A DNA stretch of 35,300 bases from Desulfonauticus sp. 38_4375 (GCA_001507915.1 LGER01000017.1:1-35300); one strand, 5' to 3'. Positions 1 to 7,140 are shown, counted from the first letter of the stretch. Numbers and translations: made by a program. Notes: a model not told the origin generated them from the letters alone.

Positions 1-27
1 TTTAGTTAATTGTTTGTCTTTGGTCAA
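1..27 (-). CDS. possible 5' end of livM (permease), cut by window edge
   Basis: Just downstream of livH on the same strand an open frame runs off the left edge. A TTG at 27-25 could start it, with a GGAAG about 10 bases upstream as a weak ribosome binding site; only nine codons are visible. The call rests on context: livM, the second permease of branched-chain amino acid ABC transporters, usually follows livH directly. The nine codons themselves carry no family signal, and the true start could be elsewhere. Confidence 0.25.
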
Positions 28-63
28 GAAAGGATAGCTTCCATTCTGGGTTAAAAGAAAAAA

Positions 64-918
64 TTATTTCCCTAAAATTCCTTTAGGGCGAATTAAAAGT
101 ATAAGAATGAGGATAGTAAAGGCAAAACCGTCTTTAAAGCCCGAAGAAATATAAGCTGCTCCTAAGTTTTCAGCTATTCCTAAAATCAAGCCACCAACCA
201 CAGCGCCAAACACCGAGCCAGTACCTCCTAAAACAGCAGCGCAAAAACCTTTAAGACCAGGCAATATCCCCATATAAGGATAGGTAGCGTTATAATAAGC
301 AGCCATTAAGATACCTCCCAGGCCACTTAAAAGTCCACTTAAAAGAAAGGCTTGAGAAACACAAAAATTAGGCGTTATTCCAATAATAAGAGCAGCTTCT
401 TTGTCCATGGATACAGCCTGTAATCCTTTTCCCCATTTGGAAAAGTTGAGATACCACCATAAAAAAAAGACCATTAGTAAAGCAGAACAGATAACTATGC
501 CCTGCAGGGCAGAAAGTTTTATAAACCCCAATTGAAAAATTTTTTGAGGTAGTAAAAAGGGAAAAGGTTTAGTTTCTGGTCCAAAAAAAAGTAGGGCCGA
601 GGTTTGTAAAAATATGGATAAACCAATAGCTGCAAGCATGGGAATAAGAGGATTTTTTTCAGATAGGGGCCTGAAAACAAACTTTTCCATAGATAAAGAA
701 ATTAATCCAGCCAGGAGCATTCCCAGTAGGACTGCTCCTGGCCAGGATAAATGCAATAAAGTAGCGCCAATCCATAACCCAAAAGCTCCGGCCATGAAAA
801 GTTCACCTTGAGCTAAATTGATTAAGCCCAGGACTCCATAAATAAGAGCATAACCCAGAGCCACTAGAGCATAGGCTGAGCCACTAACCAAGCCATTAAC
901 TACCTGTTGCCAAAACAT
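64..918 (-). CDS. livH: branched-chain amino acid ABC transporter permease LivH
   Basis: This is one of the two inner-membrane permeases of a HAAT-type (Leu/Ile/Val and related amino acid) ABC importer. The 284-residue protein matches the family's usual length. It opens with the typical N-terminal stretch (VNGLVSGSAYALVALGYAL, residues 8-26), then NLAQGELFMAGAF near residue 34. The rest is a series of hydrophobic helices, with LGGTGSVFGAVVGG near residue 230 and a terminal RPKGILGK, as in LivH proteins. It starts 4 bases after the livK stop, so the two are co-transcribed. The substrate cannot be read from the permease. Upstream control by a Phe/Tyr leader, if real, would favour aromatic amino acids over Leu/Ile/Val. 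Confidence 0.93.
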   Translation of the reverse strand: MFWQQVVNGLVSGSAYALVALGYALIYGVLGLINLAQGELFMAGAFGLWIGATLLHLSWPGAVLLGMLLAGLISLSMEKFVFRPLSEKNPLIPMLAAIGLSIFLQTSALLFFGPETKPFPFLLPQKIFQLGFIKLSALQGIVICSALLMVFFLWWYLNFSKWGKGLQAVSMDKEAALIIGITPNFCVSQAFLLSGLLSGLGGILMAAYYNATYPYMGILPGLKGFCAAVLGGTGSVFGAVVGGLILGIAENLGAAYISSGFKDGFAFTILILILLIRPKGILGK

Positions 919-922
919 GGTG

Positions 923-2059
923 TTAATTAATTTTTACGTATTTACCGTTTTTGACCTGAAAAAGATATATTCCACCTTTTTGTACGTCTCCATTGGTATC
1001 AAAACTTAAATTTCCTGTAACTCCAGGAAAGTTTTTCAAATTAGTCAGAAAATCCTTTATTTTAGTACCTGTTGTAGCTCCCTGCTTAAAAGCTTCTAAA
1101 AGCATATTAGTGGCATCATAGGTTAGAGCTGCAAACATGATATTATTGGGGGCATCTGGATTGTTTTTAAGCATTTGAGTATAGGCCTGCACAAACTTTT
1201 TATTATCTTCAGTAGAGTAGTCTTGATTATATTCTCCTGCTACCAAATGTCCTTCAGCAGCATCCTTAGCCAGTTCTATATACTGAGGCGCTATATCTCC
1301 AAAGCCACCTACGCTAAGACCAGTAAGTCCCATTTGTCTGGCTTGAGCAATAAGAGGTGCTGTTTCTTGAAGGTATCCAGGAATGAATAAAATATCGGGA
1401 TTTAAAGGTACTAACTTGGTAAGTTGAGCCTGAAAATCCTTGTCTCCTCTTTGAAAAGCTTCTATAGCTACAGGTTTAATCCCTTTTTCTTCTAAATATT
1501 TGAGAAAAAGATTCTTAGAACCTTTACCATAAGGTTCATTGCTGTAAATGATAGCTATACTTGGGTTGGGCTTGTTTACCAATTCCAAAGCCTTATTTAC
1601 CAGGGCCTTGGCTTGTAAATCTATCCTACTACAAACCCTAAAAATATACTCTCCAGCAGAGCTTATTTTGGGAGAAGTTCCTGTAGGAGTTAAAAGTACT
1701 ACTTTATTCCTTTCACAAATAGGTGCTACTGCCAGCACATTACCGCTCATCATAGGTCCAATTATAGCCTGAACTTTGTCTACAGAAATTAGTTTCTGGG
1801 CTGCATTTACTGCAGTAGTAGAATCATCTTTACTGTCATAATAAATCACTTCTACTTTTTTACCATTTATTCCACCATTTTCATTTATCTTTTTTACAGC
1901 TATTTCTATACCATACTTGGCAGGTATACCATCAGAAGCACCTTTAGATAGCCTTAAAATAGCTCCTATTTTATAATTGTTATTTTCTTGCTTTGATTTT
2001 TCTGAACAGGAAATAACAAAAAAAGATAACATTAAAATAAAAATAAGATATTTTCTCAT
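923..2059 (-). CDS. livK: periplasmic amino acid-binding lipoprotein LivK/LivJ type
   Basis: This is the substrate-capturing protein of the ABC importer. The chosen ATG (2059) follows GGAGG by 8 bases; a GTG three codons upstream lies inside that ribosome binding site and is rejected. Residues 1-17 are a lipoprotein signal (hydrophobic core, then FFVISC), so the protein should be lipid-anchored at Cys18. The mature part is a type I periplasmic-binding fold of the Leu/Ile/Val receptor family: KIGAILRLSKGASDGIPAKYG near the N-terminus, then VQAIIGPMMSGNVLAVAPI and the LLTPTGTSP strand. The length (378 residues) is normal. The ligand is not known from sequence; the operon and its leader suggest an aromatic amino acid or arylacetate. 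Confidence 0.9.
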   Translation of the reverse strand: MRKYLIFILMLSFFVISCSEKSKQENNNYKIGAILRLSKGASDGIPAKYGIEIAVKKINENGGINGKKVEVIYYDSKDDSTTAVNAAQKLISVDKVQAIIGPMMSGNVLAVAPICERNKVVLLTPTGTSPKISSAGEYIFRVCSRIDLQAKALVNKALELVNKPNPSIAIIYSNEPYGKGSKNLFLKYLEEKGIKPVAIEAFQRGDKDFQAQLTKLVPLNPDILFIPGYLQETAPLIAQARQMGLTGLSVGGFGDIAPQYIELAKDAAEGHLVAGEYNQDYSTEDNKKFVQAYTQMLKNNPDAPNNIMFAALTYDATNMLLEAFKQGATTGTKIKDFLTNLKNFPGVTGNLSFDTNGDVQKGGIYLFQVKNGKYVKIN

Positions 2060-2085
2060 TGTAAACACCTCCCCTCTTAAAAAAA

Positions 2086-2517
2086 TTATAATTTATACAA
2101 CTCTTCTCCACTTAAGATCTTGATATTATTTTTCTGTAAAATCTCTATGGCTTCATCTGTTCTATCAAATCTAAAAATAAGCACTGCATTTTTACCACTT
2201 TGCTGTACAAAAGCATACATATATTCTACATTCACCCCTGCATCTCCCAAAATAGTTAAAATGCGATTTAAACCTCCTGGCTTATCATCTACTTCTACTG
2301 CTACTACATTGGTTTTACCTACAGTAAACCCATTTTCCTTTAGAGCTTTTTTGGCTTTATCCTGGTCGGTAACAATAAGCCTTAAAATTCCAAAGTCAGA
2401 AGTATCAGCTAAAGATAGAGCTCTAATATTGATATTTGCCTCAGCCAAAATTCTGGTAACTTCTTTTAAGCGTCCAGCTCTATTTTCTAAAAATACAGAA
2501 ATTTGTTCTACTTTCAT
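2086..2517 (-). CDS. tandem ACT-domain amino acid-binding protein
   Basis: A small cytoplasmic protein of 143 residues made of two ACT domains (about 1-68 and 69-143) and no enzyme domain. The first shows the classic [24 protein letters not shown] turn-helix. The second repeats it as [29 protein letters not shown] pairs bind amino acids at their interface. The ATG at 2517 is chosen because AGGAGG lies 6 bases upstream; a longer frame reaching back into paaK has no such site. It starts 10 bases after paaK ends. Stand-alone double-ACT proteins often sit beside phenylacetate-CoA ligase and indolepyruvate oxidoreductase genes in anaerobes. A role as amino acid sensor or allosteric subunit is inference. 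Confidence 0.85.
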   Translation of the reverse strand: MKVEQISVFLENRAGRLKEVTRILAEANINIRALSLADTSDFGILRLIVTDQDKAKKALKENGFTVGKTNVVAVEVDDKPGGLNRILTILGDAGVNVEYMYAFVQQSGKNAVLIFRFDRTDEAIEILQKNNIKILSGEELYKL

Positions 2518-2527
2518 AATTGTCCTC

Positions 2528-3832
2528 CTAGTTTTGTTTGCGTAGGTCAATAACCCTTTTGGCCTTACCTTCAGACCTGGCTATACTTCTGGGTTCTACC
2601 AGTTTTACCTTGGCACTTACTCCTAAAAATTCTTTAATGTTTCGCATTAATTTATTTTCCAGTCTTTGCAAGTGCTTAATTTCATCAGAAAAGAGCTTCT
2701 CATCTATTTCCACCTGAACTTCTAAGATATCCAGGGCGTTTTCTCGCTTAACTATAATTTGATAGTGAGGAGCAAGACCTTCTGTTTCCAATAAAATCGC
2801 TTCAATTTGAGAGGGGAATACATTTACTCCACGGATAATGAGCATATCATCACTTCTACCTTTTAGCCTTTCGATACGGTAATGAGTTCGACCACACTTA
2901 CAAGGAATGGGAATGATAGAGGTGATGTCCCTAGTCCTATAACGAATCAAAGGTTGGGCGTCTTTGGTCAAAGTGGTTATGACCAATTCTCCTGTTTCTC
3001 CTAAAGGTAGTTGCTCTCCAGTACTAGGGTCAATAATTTCTACCAGGAAGTGGTCTTCCCAGATATGAAGCCCCTGTTGAGCAGTTTCACATTCTATGGC
3101 CACTCCTGGACCTAAGATTTCAGATAAGCCGTAAATATCCAGGGCTTTGATATTGAATTTTTTCTGGATGTCTAAACGCATTTCTTCCGTCCAGGGCTCT
3201 GCTCCAAAAATTCCCAACCGTAATTTTAGTTCTTTTACCTCAATACCCTGGGCAATGGCGGTTTCATAAAGATAAAGGCTATAAGACGAGGTACAGCAAA
3301 GAACAGTAGAGCCAAAGTCTTTCATGAGCATAACCTGTCTTTTAGTTGCTCCCCCAGATACAGGAACAATGGTTGCTCCCAACATTTCCGCTCCATAATG
3401 AACCCCCAAGCCACCAGTAAAAAGACCATAACCATAGGCATTGTGAACCACATCCCCTCTAGTAACTCCTGCAGCTACAAAGGATCTGGCCATAAGTTCA
3501 GACCAGATTTGAATATCTCTTTTAGTGTAACCTACCACAGTAGCCTTACCTGTAGTCCCGGAAGAAGCGTGAACTCTAACCACATTTTCTTTAGGTACAG
3601 CAAAAAGTCCAAAAGGATAGTTATTGCGCAGGTCCTGTTTTTCAGTGAAAGGTAAATACTTGAGGTCTTTTAAGGATTTTATGTGTTCAGGCTTTATTCC
3701 CAGTTCTTTAAACTTCTGGGAATAAAAGGGGACATTATAATATACTTTTTCTACCAGATATTTAAGTTTTCTAAGCTGGAGTTCCTCCAGCTCATCCCTG
3801 GGCATGGTTTCCCTTTCCACATCATACAACAT
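2528..3832 (-). CDS. paaK: phenylacetate-CoA ligase (AMP-forming), PaaK family
   Basis: This cytoplasmic enzyme adenylates an arylacetate (phenylacetate, possibly 4-hydroxyphenyl- or indoleacetate) and transfers it to CoA. The 434-residue length fits the family. The AMP-binding loop [10 protein letters not shown] lies near residue 90, the YRTRDIT motif near 310, and [11 protein letters not shown], typical of PaaK C-terminal domains, near 345. The ATG at 3832 is preceded by GAGGGAGG. No paaABCDE ring-oxidation genes accompany it, only an ACT protein and an amino acid importer. In anaerobes, PaaK plus indolepyruvate:ferredoxin oxidoreductase can run either as amino acid breakdown or, in reverse, as aromatic amino acid synthesis from aryl acids. 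The Phe/Tyr leader just upstream favours the second reading (inference). Confidence 0.92.
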   Translation of the reverse strand: MLYDVERETMPRDELEELQLRKLKYLVEKVYYNVPFYSQKFKELGIKPEHIKSLKDLKYLPFTEKQDLRNNYPFGLFAVPKENVVRVHASSGTTGKATVVGYTKRDIQIWSELMARSFVAAGVTRGDVVHNAYGYGLFTGGLGVHYGAEMLGATIVPVSGGATKRQVMLMKDFGSTVLCCTSSYSLYLYETAIAQGIEVKELKLRLGIFGAEPWTEEMRLDIQKKFNIKALDIYGLSEILGPGVAIECETAQQGLHIWEDHFLVEIIDPSTGEQLPLGETGELVITTLTKDAQPLIRYRTRDITSIIPIPCKCGRTHYRIERLKGRSDDMLIIRGVNVFPSQIEAILLETEGLAPHYQIIVKRENALDILEVQVEIDEKLFSDEIKHLQRLENKLMRNIKEFLGVSAKVKLVEPRSIARSEGKAKRVIDLRKQN

Positions 3833-3857
3833 TTTAGCCTCCCTCTTTTTAAAATTT

Positions 3858-3933
3858 AAAAAAAAAGCCACAGGCTTTTAGGGCCTGTGGCTTAAACTCC
3901 TCCCTTAAGGTGGTATTAGCCACCAGACCCTAA
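3858..3933 (-). promoter_or_regulatory. transcription attenuator (antiterminator/terminator) in the paaK leader
   Basis: Between the leader peptide and paaK, two mutually exclusive helices can form in the minus-strand RNA. The terminator pairs AAGCCACAGGC (3893-3883) with GCCTGTGGCTT (3875-3865), 11 perfect pairs, followed by nine U (3866-3858). The antiterminator pairs 3933-3918 (TTAGGGTCTGGTGGCT) with 3892-3878 (AGCCACAGGCCCTAA): 15 pairs with one G-U and one bulged G. A smaller hairpin, GGTGG (3924-3920) with CCACC (3913-3909), would compete with the antiterminator. The leader peptide's stop codon lies at the end of the first antiterminator strand, the classic layout of trp/phe-type attenuators. 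The helices are seen in the sequence; regulation is inferred. Confidence 0.75.
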
Positions 3934-3996
3934 CTTTACACAAAAATAAAAAAAGTAGTAAAAGGAAAAAAGAAAGGGAAAATTTCTTGATTGCAT
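3916..3996 (-). CDS. candidate Phe/Tyr-rich leader peptide (26 aa) of the paaK operon
   Basis: A minus-strand ATG frame of 26 codons ends at a TAA inside the attenuator. Residues 6-18 read FPFLFSFYYFFYF: seven Phe and three Tyr in thirteen codons, much like the enterobacterial pheA leader peptide in style. Ribosomes stalled on the Tyr13-Phe16 codons for lack of charged tRNA would leave 3933-3918 free to form the antiterminator. Ribosomes reaching the stop would cover that strand and let the terminator form. Weak points: no strong ribosome binding site (only GAG 3 bases upstream), and part of the composition follows from a T-rich tract. A second overlapping frame with tandem Trp codons crosses the same region. 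Confidence 0.6.
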   Translation of the reverse strand: MQSRNFPFLFSFYYFFYFCVKLGSGG

Positions 3997-4061
3997 AAAC
4001 TCTAAATGCCCTATATAGCTCCTCAAAGTCAAGAGAAATATTCATTTTTGAGGTAGAAATT

Positions 4062-5315
4062 ATGGACAAACTGATAATAGAAGGTGGATATCCTTTAAAA
4101 GGTGAAATCACCATAAGTGGTGCTAAAAATGCGGCTTTACCCATTTTAATGGCTTCATTAATGGTGGAAAAGGGGTGTACTTTTTTTAACGTGCCTCAAT
4201 TAAGAGATATTAGGACCACTCTAAATCTCCTTGAACATCTGGGATGTGAAGTAGAAAAAAAGGAAAAAAGTATAAGAATAACTCCTCACGCCTTAAAGCC
4301 TGAAGCTCCTTATGATCTGGTGCGCACCATGCGAGCCTCTATTTTGTGTTTGGGTCCTCTTTTAGCTGTCTTAGGCGAGGCAAAGGTGGCTTTGCCTGGA
4401 GGATGTGCCATTGGAGCCAGACCAGTGGATTTACACTTAAAAGGCTTAGAAAAAATGGGAGCTTCTTTTACCCTGGATGAAGGTTATATCCTGGGAAGAT
4501 GTAAAAAATTGCAGGGCGCCCATATTTACTTTGATTTTCCCACAGTAGGAGGAACTGAAAATTTACTCATGGCTGCTGTTTTAGCAGAAGGTGAGACTAT
4601 TTTAGAAAATGCAGCCAGAGAGCCAGAAGTAGTAGATCTGGCTAATTTTTTGATTCATTGCGGAGCTGATATTAAAGGGCATGGAACAAGTATTATTAAG
4701 GTTAGAGGCGTTAAAAAATTAAAGGCCAAAGAATATAAAATAATGTCTGATCGCATAGAAGCTGGCACCTATATGGTAGCTGCAGCCATTACTCAAGGAG
4801 AATTAATCTTAAATCAATGTCCTATTCACAGCTTAGATGCAGTAATGAGTAAATTAACAGATATGGGAGTAGGATTTGAAATTTTAGACCAGGACAAAGT
4901 AAAGGTGAAACCTTTTCAAGAAATTAAAAGCGTAGATGTCATTACTGCCCCTTATCCTGGCTTTCCTACAGACATGCAGGCTCAAATCATGGCCTTGATG
5001 TGTTTGGCCCAGGGTGCTGGTACTATTAAAGAAACTATTTTTGAAAATAGATTTATGCATGTTTTGGAGTTGGTACGCCTGGGAGCAGATATCAGATTAA
5101 GCAAGGATACAGCTTTTATTAGAGGGGTAAAAGCCCTAAAAGGAGCTCCAGTAATGGCTTCAGACCTTAGGGCTAGCGCTTCTCTGGTACTGGCAGGTTT
5201 AGCAGCAAAGGGAAAAACAGAAGTAAGGCGAGTTTACCATTTAGATCGGGGATATGAAAATATGGAAGTTAAATTAAATCAGGTAGGTGCAAAAATAAAA
5301 CGAATTAAAGAATAA
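4062..5315 (+). CDS. murA: UDP-N-acetylglucosamine 1-carboxyvinyltransferase MurA
   Basis: This enzyme catalyses the first committed step of peptidoglycan synthesis: transfer of enolpyruvate from PEP to UDP-GlcNAc in the cytoplasm. The 417-residue protein is full length. The N-terminus carries [20 protein letters not shown], with the Lys and Asn of the substrate site. The catalytic loop is [15 protein letters not shown] with the active-site Cys at residue 115, the same number as in E. coli and the residue alkylated by fosfomycin. [19 protein letters not shown] near the C-terminus is also typical. A GAGG 8 bases before the ATG serves as ribosome binding site. It is divergent from the paaK operon; the 200 bases between hold the paaK leader and presumably both promoters. 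Confidence 0.97.
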   Translation: MDKLIIEGGYPLKGEITISGAKNAALPILMASLMVEKGCTFFNVPQLRDIRTTLNLLEHLGCEVEKKEKSIRITPHALKPEAPYDLVRTMRASILCLGPLLAVLGEAKVALPGGCAIGARPVDLHLKGLEKMGASFTLDEGYILGRCKKLQGAHIYFDFPTVGGTENLLMAAVLAEGETILENAAREPEVVDLANFLIHCGADIKGHGTSIIKVRGVKKLKAKEYKIMSDRIEAGTYMVAAAITQGELILNQCPIHSLDAVMSKLTDMGVGFEILDQDKVKVKPFQEIKSVDVITAPYPGFPTDMQAQIMALMCLAQGAGTIKETIFENRFMHVLELVRLGADIRLSKDTAFIRGVKALKGAPVMASDLRASASLVLAGLAAKGKTEVRRVYHLDRGYENMEVKLNQVGAKIKRIKE

Positions 5316-5340
5316 TTTTTTAAAAAAAATGAAAAAATAA

Positions 5341-5430
5341 CTTGCCAGGATAAATAAAAAATGTAAGTAAACAAATCTGCTTTCGTTGATGTTTTTTAGA
5401 ATTCAGTAGGTGAGTTCCCAACGGAAAGTA
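5341..5430 (+). ncRNA. structured 5' leader RNA of the first RRM gene (copy A)
   Basis: The untranslated region ahead of the first RRM gene matches that ahead of the second (5821-5907). Both begin CTTGCCAGGAT, share a TGTAAG block, then fold. The outer stem is CTTTCGTTG (5380-5388) with CAACGGAAAG (5419-5428), with one extra G. The inner hairpin is AATTCA (5400-5405), loop GTAGG, TGAGTT (5411-5416). The intervening T-run is also kept. Stem bases differ from copy B while pairing is maintained, which argues for an RNA that is functional and not merely duplicated. It is likely a cis-acting control element (autoregulation or temperature response); its role is not established. Confidence 0.6.
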
Positions 5431-5456
5431 TTAACATTTTATTTTTTGGAGTTTTT

Positions 5457-5702
5457 ATGTTTACGAATTTGTATGTAGGAAATTTACCTTGGGGAACCAC
5501 AGAGCAAGAACTTATGAATCTTTTTTCTCAGTACGGAGAAGTATCTTCTGTAAAAATTATTACAGATAGAGAAACTGGAAGATCTAGAGGTTTTGGTTTT
5601 GTGGAAATGGAAAGCGGTGCAGAAGATGCTTTAAAGCTTGACGGTACAGAACTGGAAGGTCGAGGTTTAAAAGTAAATCACGCCCGTCCTAAAAAATATT
5701 AG
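5457..5702 (+). CDS. small RRM-domain RNA-binding protein (copy A)
   Basis: The 81-residue protein is a single RNA recognition motif with no other domain. RNP2 is LYVGNL (residues 5-10) and RNP1 is RGFGFVEM (about 44-51), with the aromatic residues that stack on single-stranded RNA in place. It resembles the glycine-poor, Rbp-type proteins of cyanobacteria and many Desulfobacterota, which bind RNA and are often cold- or stress-regulated. GGAG lies 5 bases before the ATG. It differs from the copy 240 bases downstream at only about six residues. It is monocistronic: its own leader RNA precedes it and a terminator follows. Confidence 0.93.
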   Translation: MFTNLYVGNLPWGTTEQELMNLFSQYGEVSSVKIITDRETGRSRGFGFVEMESGAEDALKLDGTELEGRGLKVNHARPKKY

Positions 5703-5723
5703 AAAATAATTAAAACTGGACGA

Positions 5724-5760
5724 TAAAAAAACCCGCTTTCTAGCGGGTTTTTTATTTTTT
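5724..5760 (+). terminator. rho-independent terminator of RRM gene A
   Basis: ACCCGCT (5731-5737) pairs with AGCGGGT (5742-5748) around a 4-base loop, flanked by an A-run and followed by a long T-rich tract. The GCCCGCT-type stem recurs after the second RRM gene, so the terminator was duplicated with the gene. Confidence 0.9.
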
Positions 5761-5820
5761 TCATTTCTATGAAATTAGACATTTTTGTAATATCTAACCT
5801 TAAAAATAATCTAAAAAAAG

Positions 5821-5907
5821 CTTGCCAGGATTTTTAAAAAGTGTAAGGAGAAAATTACCTTTCGTTGAGGTTTTTTAAACTCAGTGGGTGAGTTTGCGGC
5901 GAAAGGC
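5821..5907 (+). ncRNA. structured 5' leader RNA of the second RRM gene (copy B)
   Basis: This is the counterpart of 5341-5430. The outer stem is CCTTTCG (5858-5864) with CGAAAGG (5900-5906), continued by TTG (5865-5867) with CGG (5897-5899) through two U-G wobbles and a G-C. The inner hairpin is AAACTCA (5877-5883), loop GTGGG, TGAGTTT (5889-5895). Against copy A, the loop varies by one base (GTAGG/GTGGG), one inner pair changes from U-G to C-G, and the outer stem swaps U-A for U-G pairs. Such pairing-neutral changes support a conserved fold. The role is unknown; post-transcriptional control of the RRM protein is the natural guess. Confidence 0.6.
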
Positions 5908-5942
5908 GGGTTAACTTTTTAGTTTTTTTGGAGTTTTGTTTT

Positions 5943-6188
5943 ATGTCTGCTAATTTGTATGTTGGGAATTTACCTTGGAGGACCACAGAGCAAGAACTTA
6001 TGGATCTTTTTTCTCAGTACGGAGAGGTTTCTTCTGTAAAAATTATTACAGATAGAGAAACCGGAAGATCCAGAGGTTTTGGTTTTGTGGAAATGGAAAG
6101 TGGTGCAGAAGATGCTTTAAAGCTTGACGGCACAGAACTGGGTGGCCGTAATTTAAAGGTAAACCACGCTCGTCCTAAAAAATACTAG
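5943..6188 (+). CDS. small RRM-domain RNA-binding protein (copy B)
   Basis: A second single-RRM protein of 81 residues, with RNP2 LYVGNL and RNP1 RGFGFVEM in the same positions as copy A. Substitutions are few and mostly at surface positions (for example Gly to Arg after LPW, and Glu/Gly to Gly/Asn near the C-terminus). The ATG at 5943 is chosen because it aligns with copy A's start; a TTG five codons upstream would overlap the GGAG ribosome binding site (5930-5933). The gene carries its own copy of the leader RNA and its own terminator, so gene, leader and terminator were duplicated as one block. Confidence 0.93.
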   Translation: MSANLYVGNLPWRTTEQELMDLFSQYGEVSSVKIITDRETGRSRGFGFVEMESGAEDALKLDGTELGGRNLKVNHARPKKY

Positions 6189-6213
6189 GCTAAATAAGAA
6201 CCTACTAAAAATC

Positions 6214-6243
6214 AAAAGCCCGCTTTTTAGCGGGCTTTTTTAT
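6214..6243 (+). terminator. rho-independent terminator of RRM gene B
   Basis: AAAAGCCCGCT (6214-6224) pairs with AGCGGGCTTTT (6229-6239) around TTTT, followed by further T. The A/T flanks make it usable in both directions, so it may also end the convergent small gene at 6270-6485. Confidence 0.9.
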
Positions 6244-6269
6244 TTCTCTATGTTTTTGCCAACTAGCAG

Positions 6270-6485
6270 CTATTTGTCTAAAATACGCTTGCAGCTTCTA
6301 ATCTTCAATTCTTTTAGAATAAGAACTTCATAGTTTACTTTTGTAAGTAAACGCTCTTCTTCACCTTCTAAAGTTTTGTTAAAAAAATGAGTTTCTTCCC
6401 AAAAGTCTAAAAGCTCTTCATCTCCTAAGGCTTTGATTTGTTCTTCCAGGGTAAATTCTTGCTCTTCAGGTAAAAAACTACCCAT
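6270..6485 (-). CDS. small acidic protein of unknown function
   Basis: I do not recognise this family. It is 71 residues, acidic in the first two thirds (EEQEFTLEEQIKALGDEELLDFWEETHF), with a basic C-terminal tail (KIRSCKRILDK). It is predicted largely helical, with no signal peptide or membrane segment. It is a real gene by its start region: GGAGGAGATGCTAA places a strong ribosome binding site ahead of the ATG, and a good -35/-10 pair (TTGTCA, 17 bases, TATAAA) lies 29-57 bases upstream. It is divergent from cheW with overlapping -35 elements. A link to chemotaxis is possible but only by position. Confidence 0.75.
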   Translation of the reverse strand: MGSFLPEEQEFTLEEQIKALGDEELLDFWEETHFFNKTLEGEEERLLTKVNYEVLILKELKIRSCKRILDK

Positions 6486-6513
6486 TTAGCATCTCCTCCT
6501 TCAAATTTCTTCC

Positions 6514-6542
6514 TTTATACAGATGGAGGAAAGGTTTGACAA
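6514..6542 (-). promoter_or_regulatory. sigma-70 promoter of the small acidic protein gene
   Basis: On the minus strand TTGTCA (6542-6537), a spacer of exactly 17 bases and TATAAA (6519-6514) make a near-consensus housekeeping promoter. Its -35 overlaps the TTGACA of the plus-strand promoter for cheW. Confidence 0.65.
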
Positions 6543-6563
6543 CTCTTTATTTTCGGTTAAAAA
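6536..6563 (+). promoter_or_regulatory. probable promoter of cheW
   Basis: A consensus TTGACA (6536-6541) is followed after 16 bases by TAAAAA (6558-6563), a four-of-six match to the -10 box. The distance to the cheW start (46 bases) is reasonable. The -10 is weak, so this is a moderate call. Confidence 0.4.
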
Positions 6564-6609
6564 ATTAGAAAAAAGTTAACAGGTCTAAAAGTCCAAGGAG
6601 AGAATTAAA

Positions 6610-7086
6610 ATGAGTTCAAAAGAACAGCAGCAAGAAAAAGAAATATTGCAGCTAGTTACTTTTCATTTAGGAGAAGAAGAATTTGGAATTGATATCTTGA
6701 AAGTTCAAGAAATTATCAGGATGTTAACCATCACCAAAGTACCCAATGCTCCTAATTTTGTAGAAGGAGTAATTAATTTAAGAGGTAGAGTTATTCCTGT
6801 ACTTGATTTACGCAAAAGATTTAATTTACCTATAAAAGATAAGGATAAGCACACTAGAATAATTGTAATTGAAATAAATAATATGACAGTAGGTTTTATT
6901 GTTGATTCAGTATCTGAAGTTCTGAGAATATCTAAAGATACAGTAGAAGCTCCTCCTCCTGTTGTAGCTGGAGTAGAATCAGAATATATAAAAGGTGTGG
7001 GAAAACTTAACGATAGATTATTGATACTTTTAGATTTAGATAAGTTGTTAAGTAAGCAAGAAAAAGAAGAATTATCTCAGGTATAA
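6610..7086 (+). CDS. cheW: chemotaxis coupling protein CheW
   Basis: This is the cytoplasmic adaptor that joins chemoreceptors to the histidine kinase CheA. The 158 residues form a single CheW (SH3-like) domain. Family hallmarks are QLVTFHLGEEEFGIDILKVQEI near the start, VEGVINLRGRVIPVLDLRKRF (about 57-77), IIVIEINNMTVGFIVDSVSEVLRI in the middle and GVGKLNDRLLILLDLDKLL near the end. AAGGAG lies 8 bases before the ATG. It stands alone, with no cheA or receptor next to it; cheX sits 27 kb away in the same window. A terminator follows immediately. Confidence 0.96.
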   Translation: MSSKEQQQEKEILQLVTFHLGEEEFGIDILKVQEIIRMLTITKVPNAPNFVEGVINLRGRVIPVLDLRKRFNLPIKDKDKHTRIIVIEINNMTVGFIVDSVSEVLRISKDTVEAPPPVVAGVESEYIKGVGKLNDRLLILLDLDKLLSKQEKEELSQV

Positions 7087-7110
7087 GAAAACCATAAAAG
7101 TATATTTATT

Positions 7111-7140
7111 AAAGCCGCTCTTTAAAGGGCGGCTTTAATA
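7111..7140 (+). terminator. terminator after cheW
   Basis: AAAGCCGC (7111-7118) pairs with GCGGCTTT (7129-7136), and the loop contains CTTTAAAG-like inner pairing. The following tract (TTTAATATTTTAT) is T-rich but interrupted, so termination may be partial. Confidence 0.7.

Noticed and set aside
3987-4017. TTGATT...TATATA as the murA promoter
   Set aside because: The spacer is 19 bases from TTGATT or 15 from TTGCAT, neither convincing. TATATA is symmetric and could serve either strand, but the evidence is thin.
3905-4144. 79-codon minus-strand frame over the murA start as an ordinary gene
   Set aside because: Its first half is antisense to murA and the rest lies in the paaK leader. Only its tail (tandem Trp codons) is of interest, as a possible regulatory frame.
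5342-5370. TTGCCA conserved before both RRM genes as a -35 box
   Set aside because: No matching -10 at 16-18 bases in either copy. The block may be promoter or RNA; I could not decide, so it is kept only as part of the leader.
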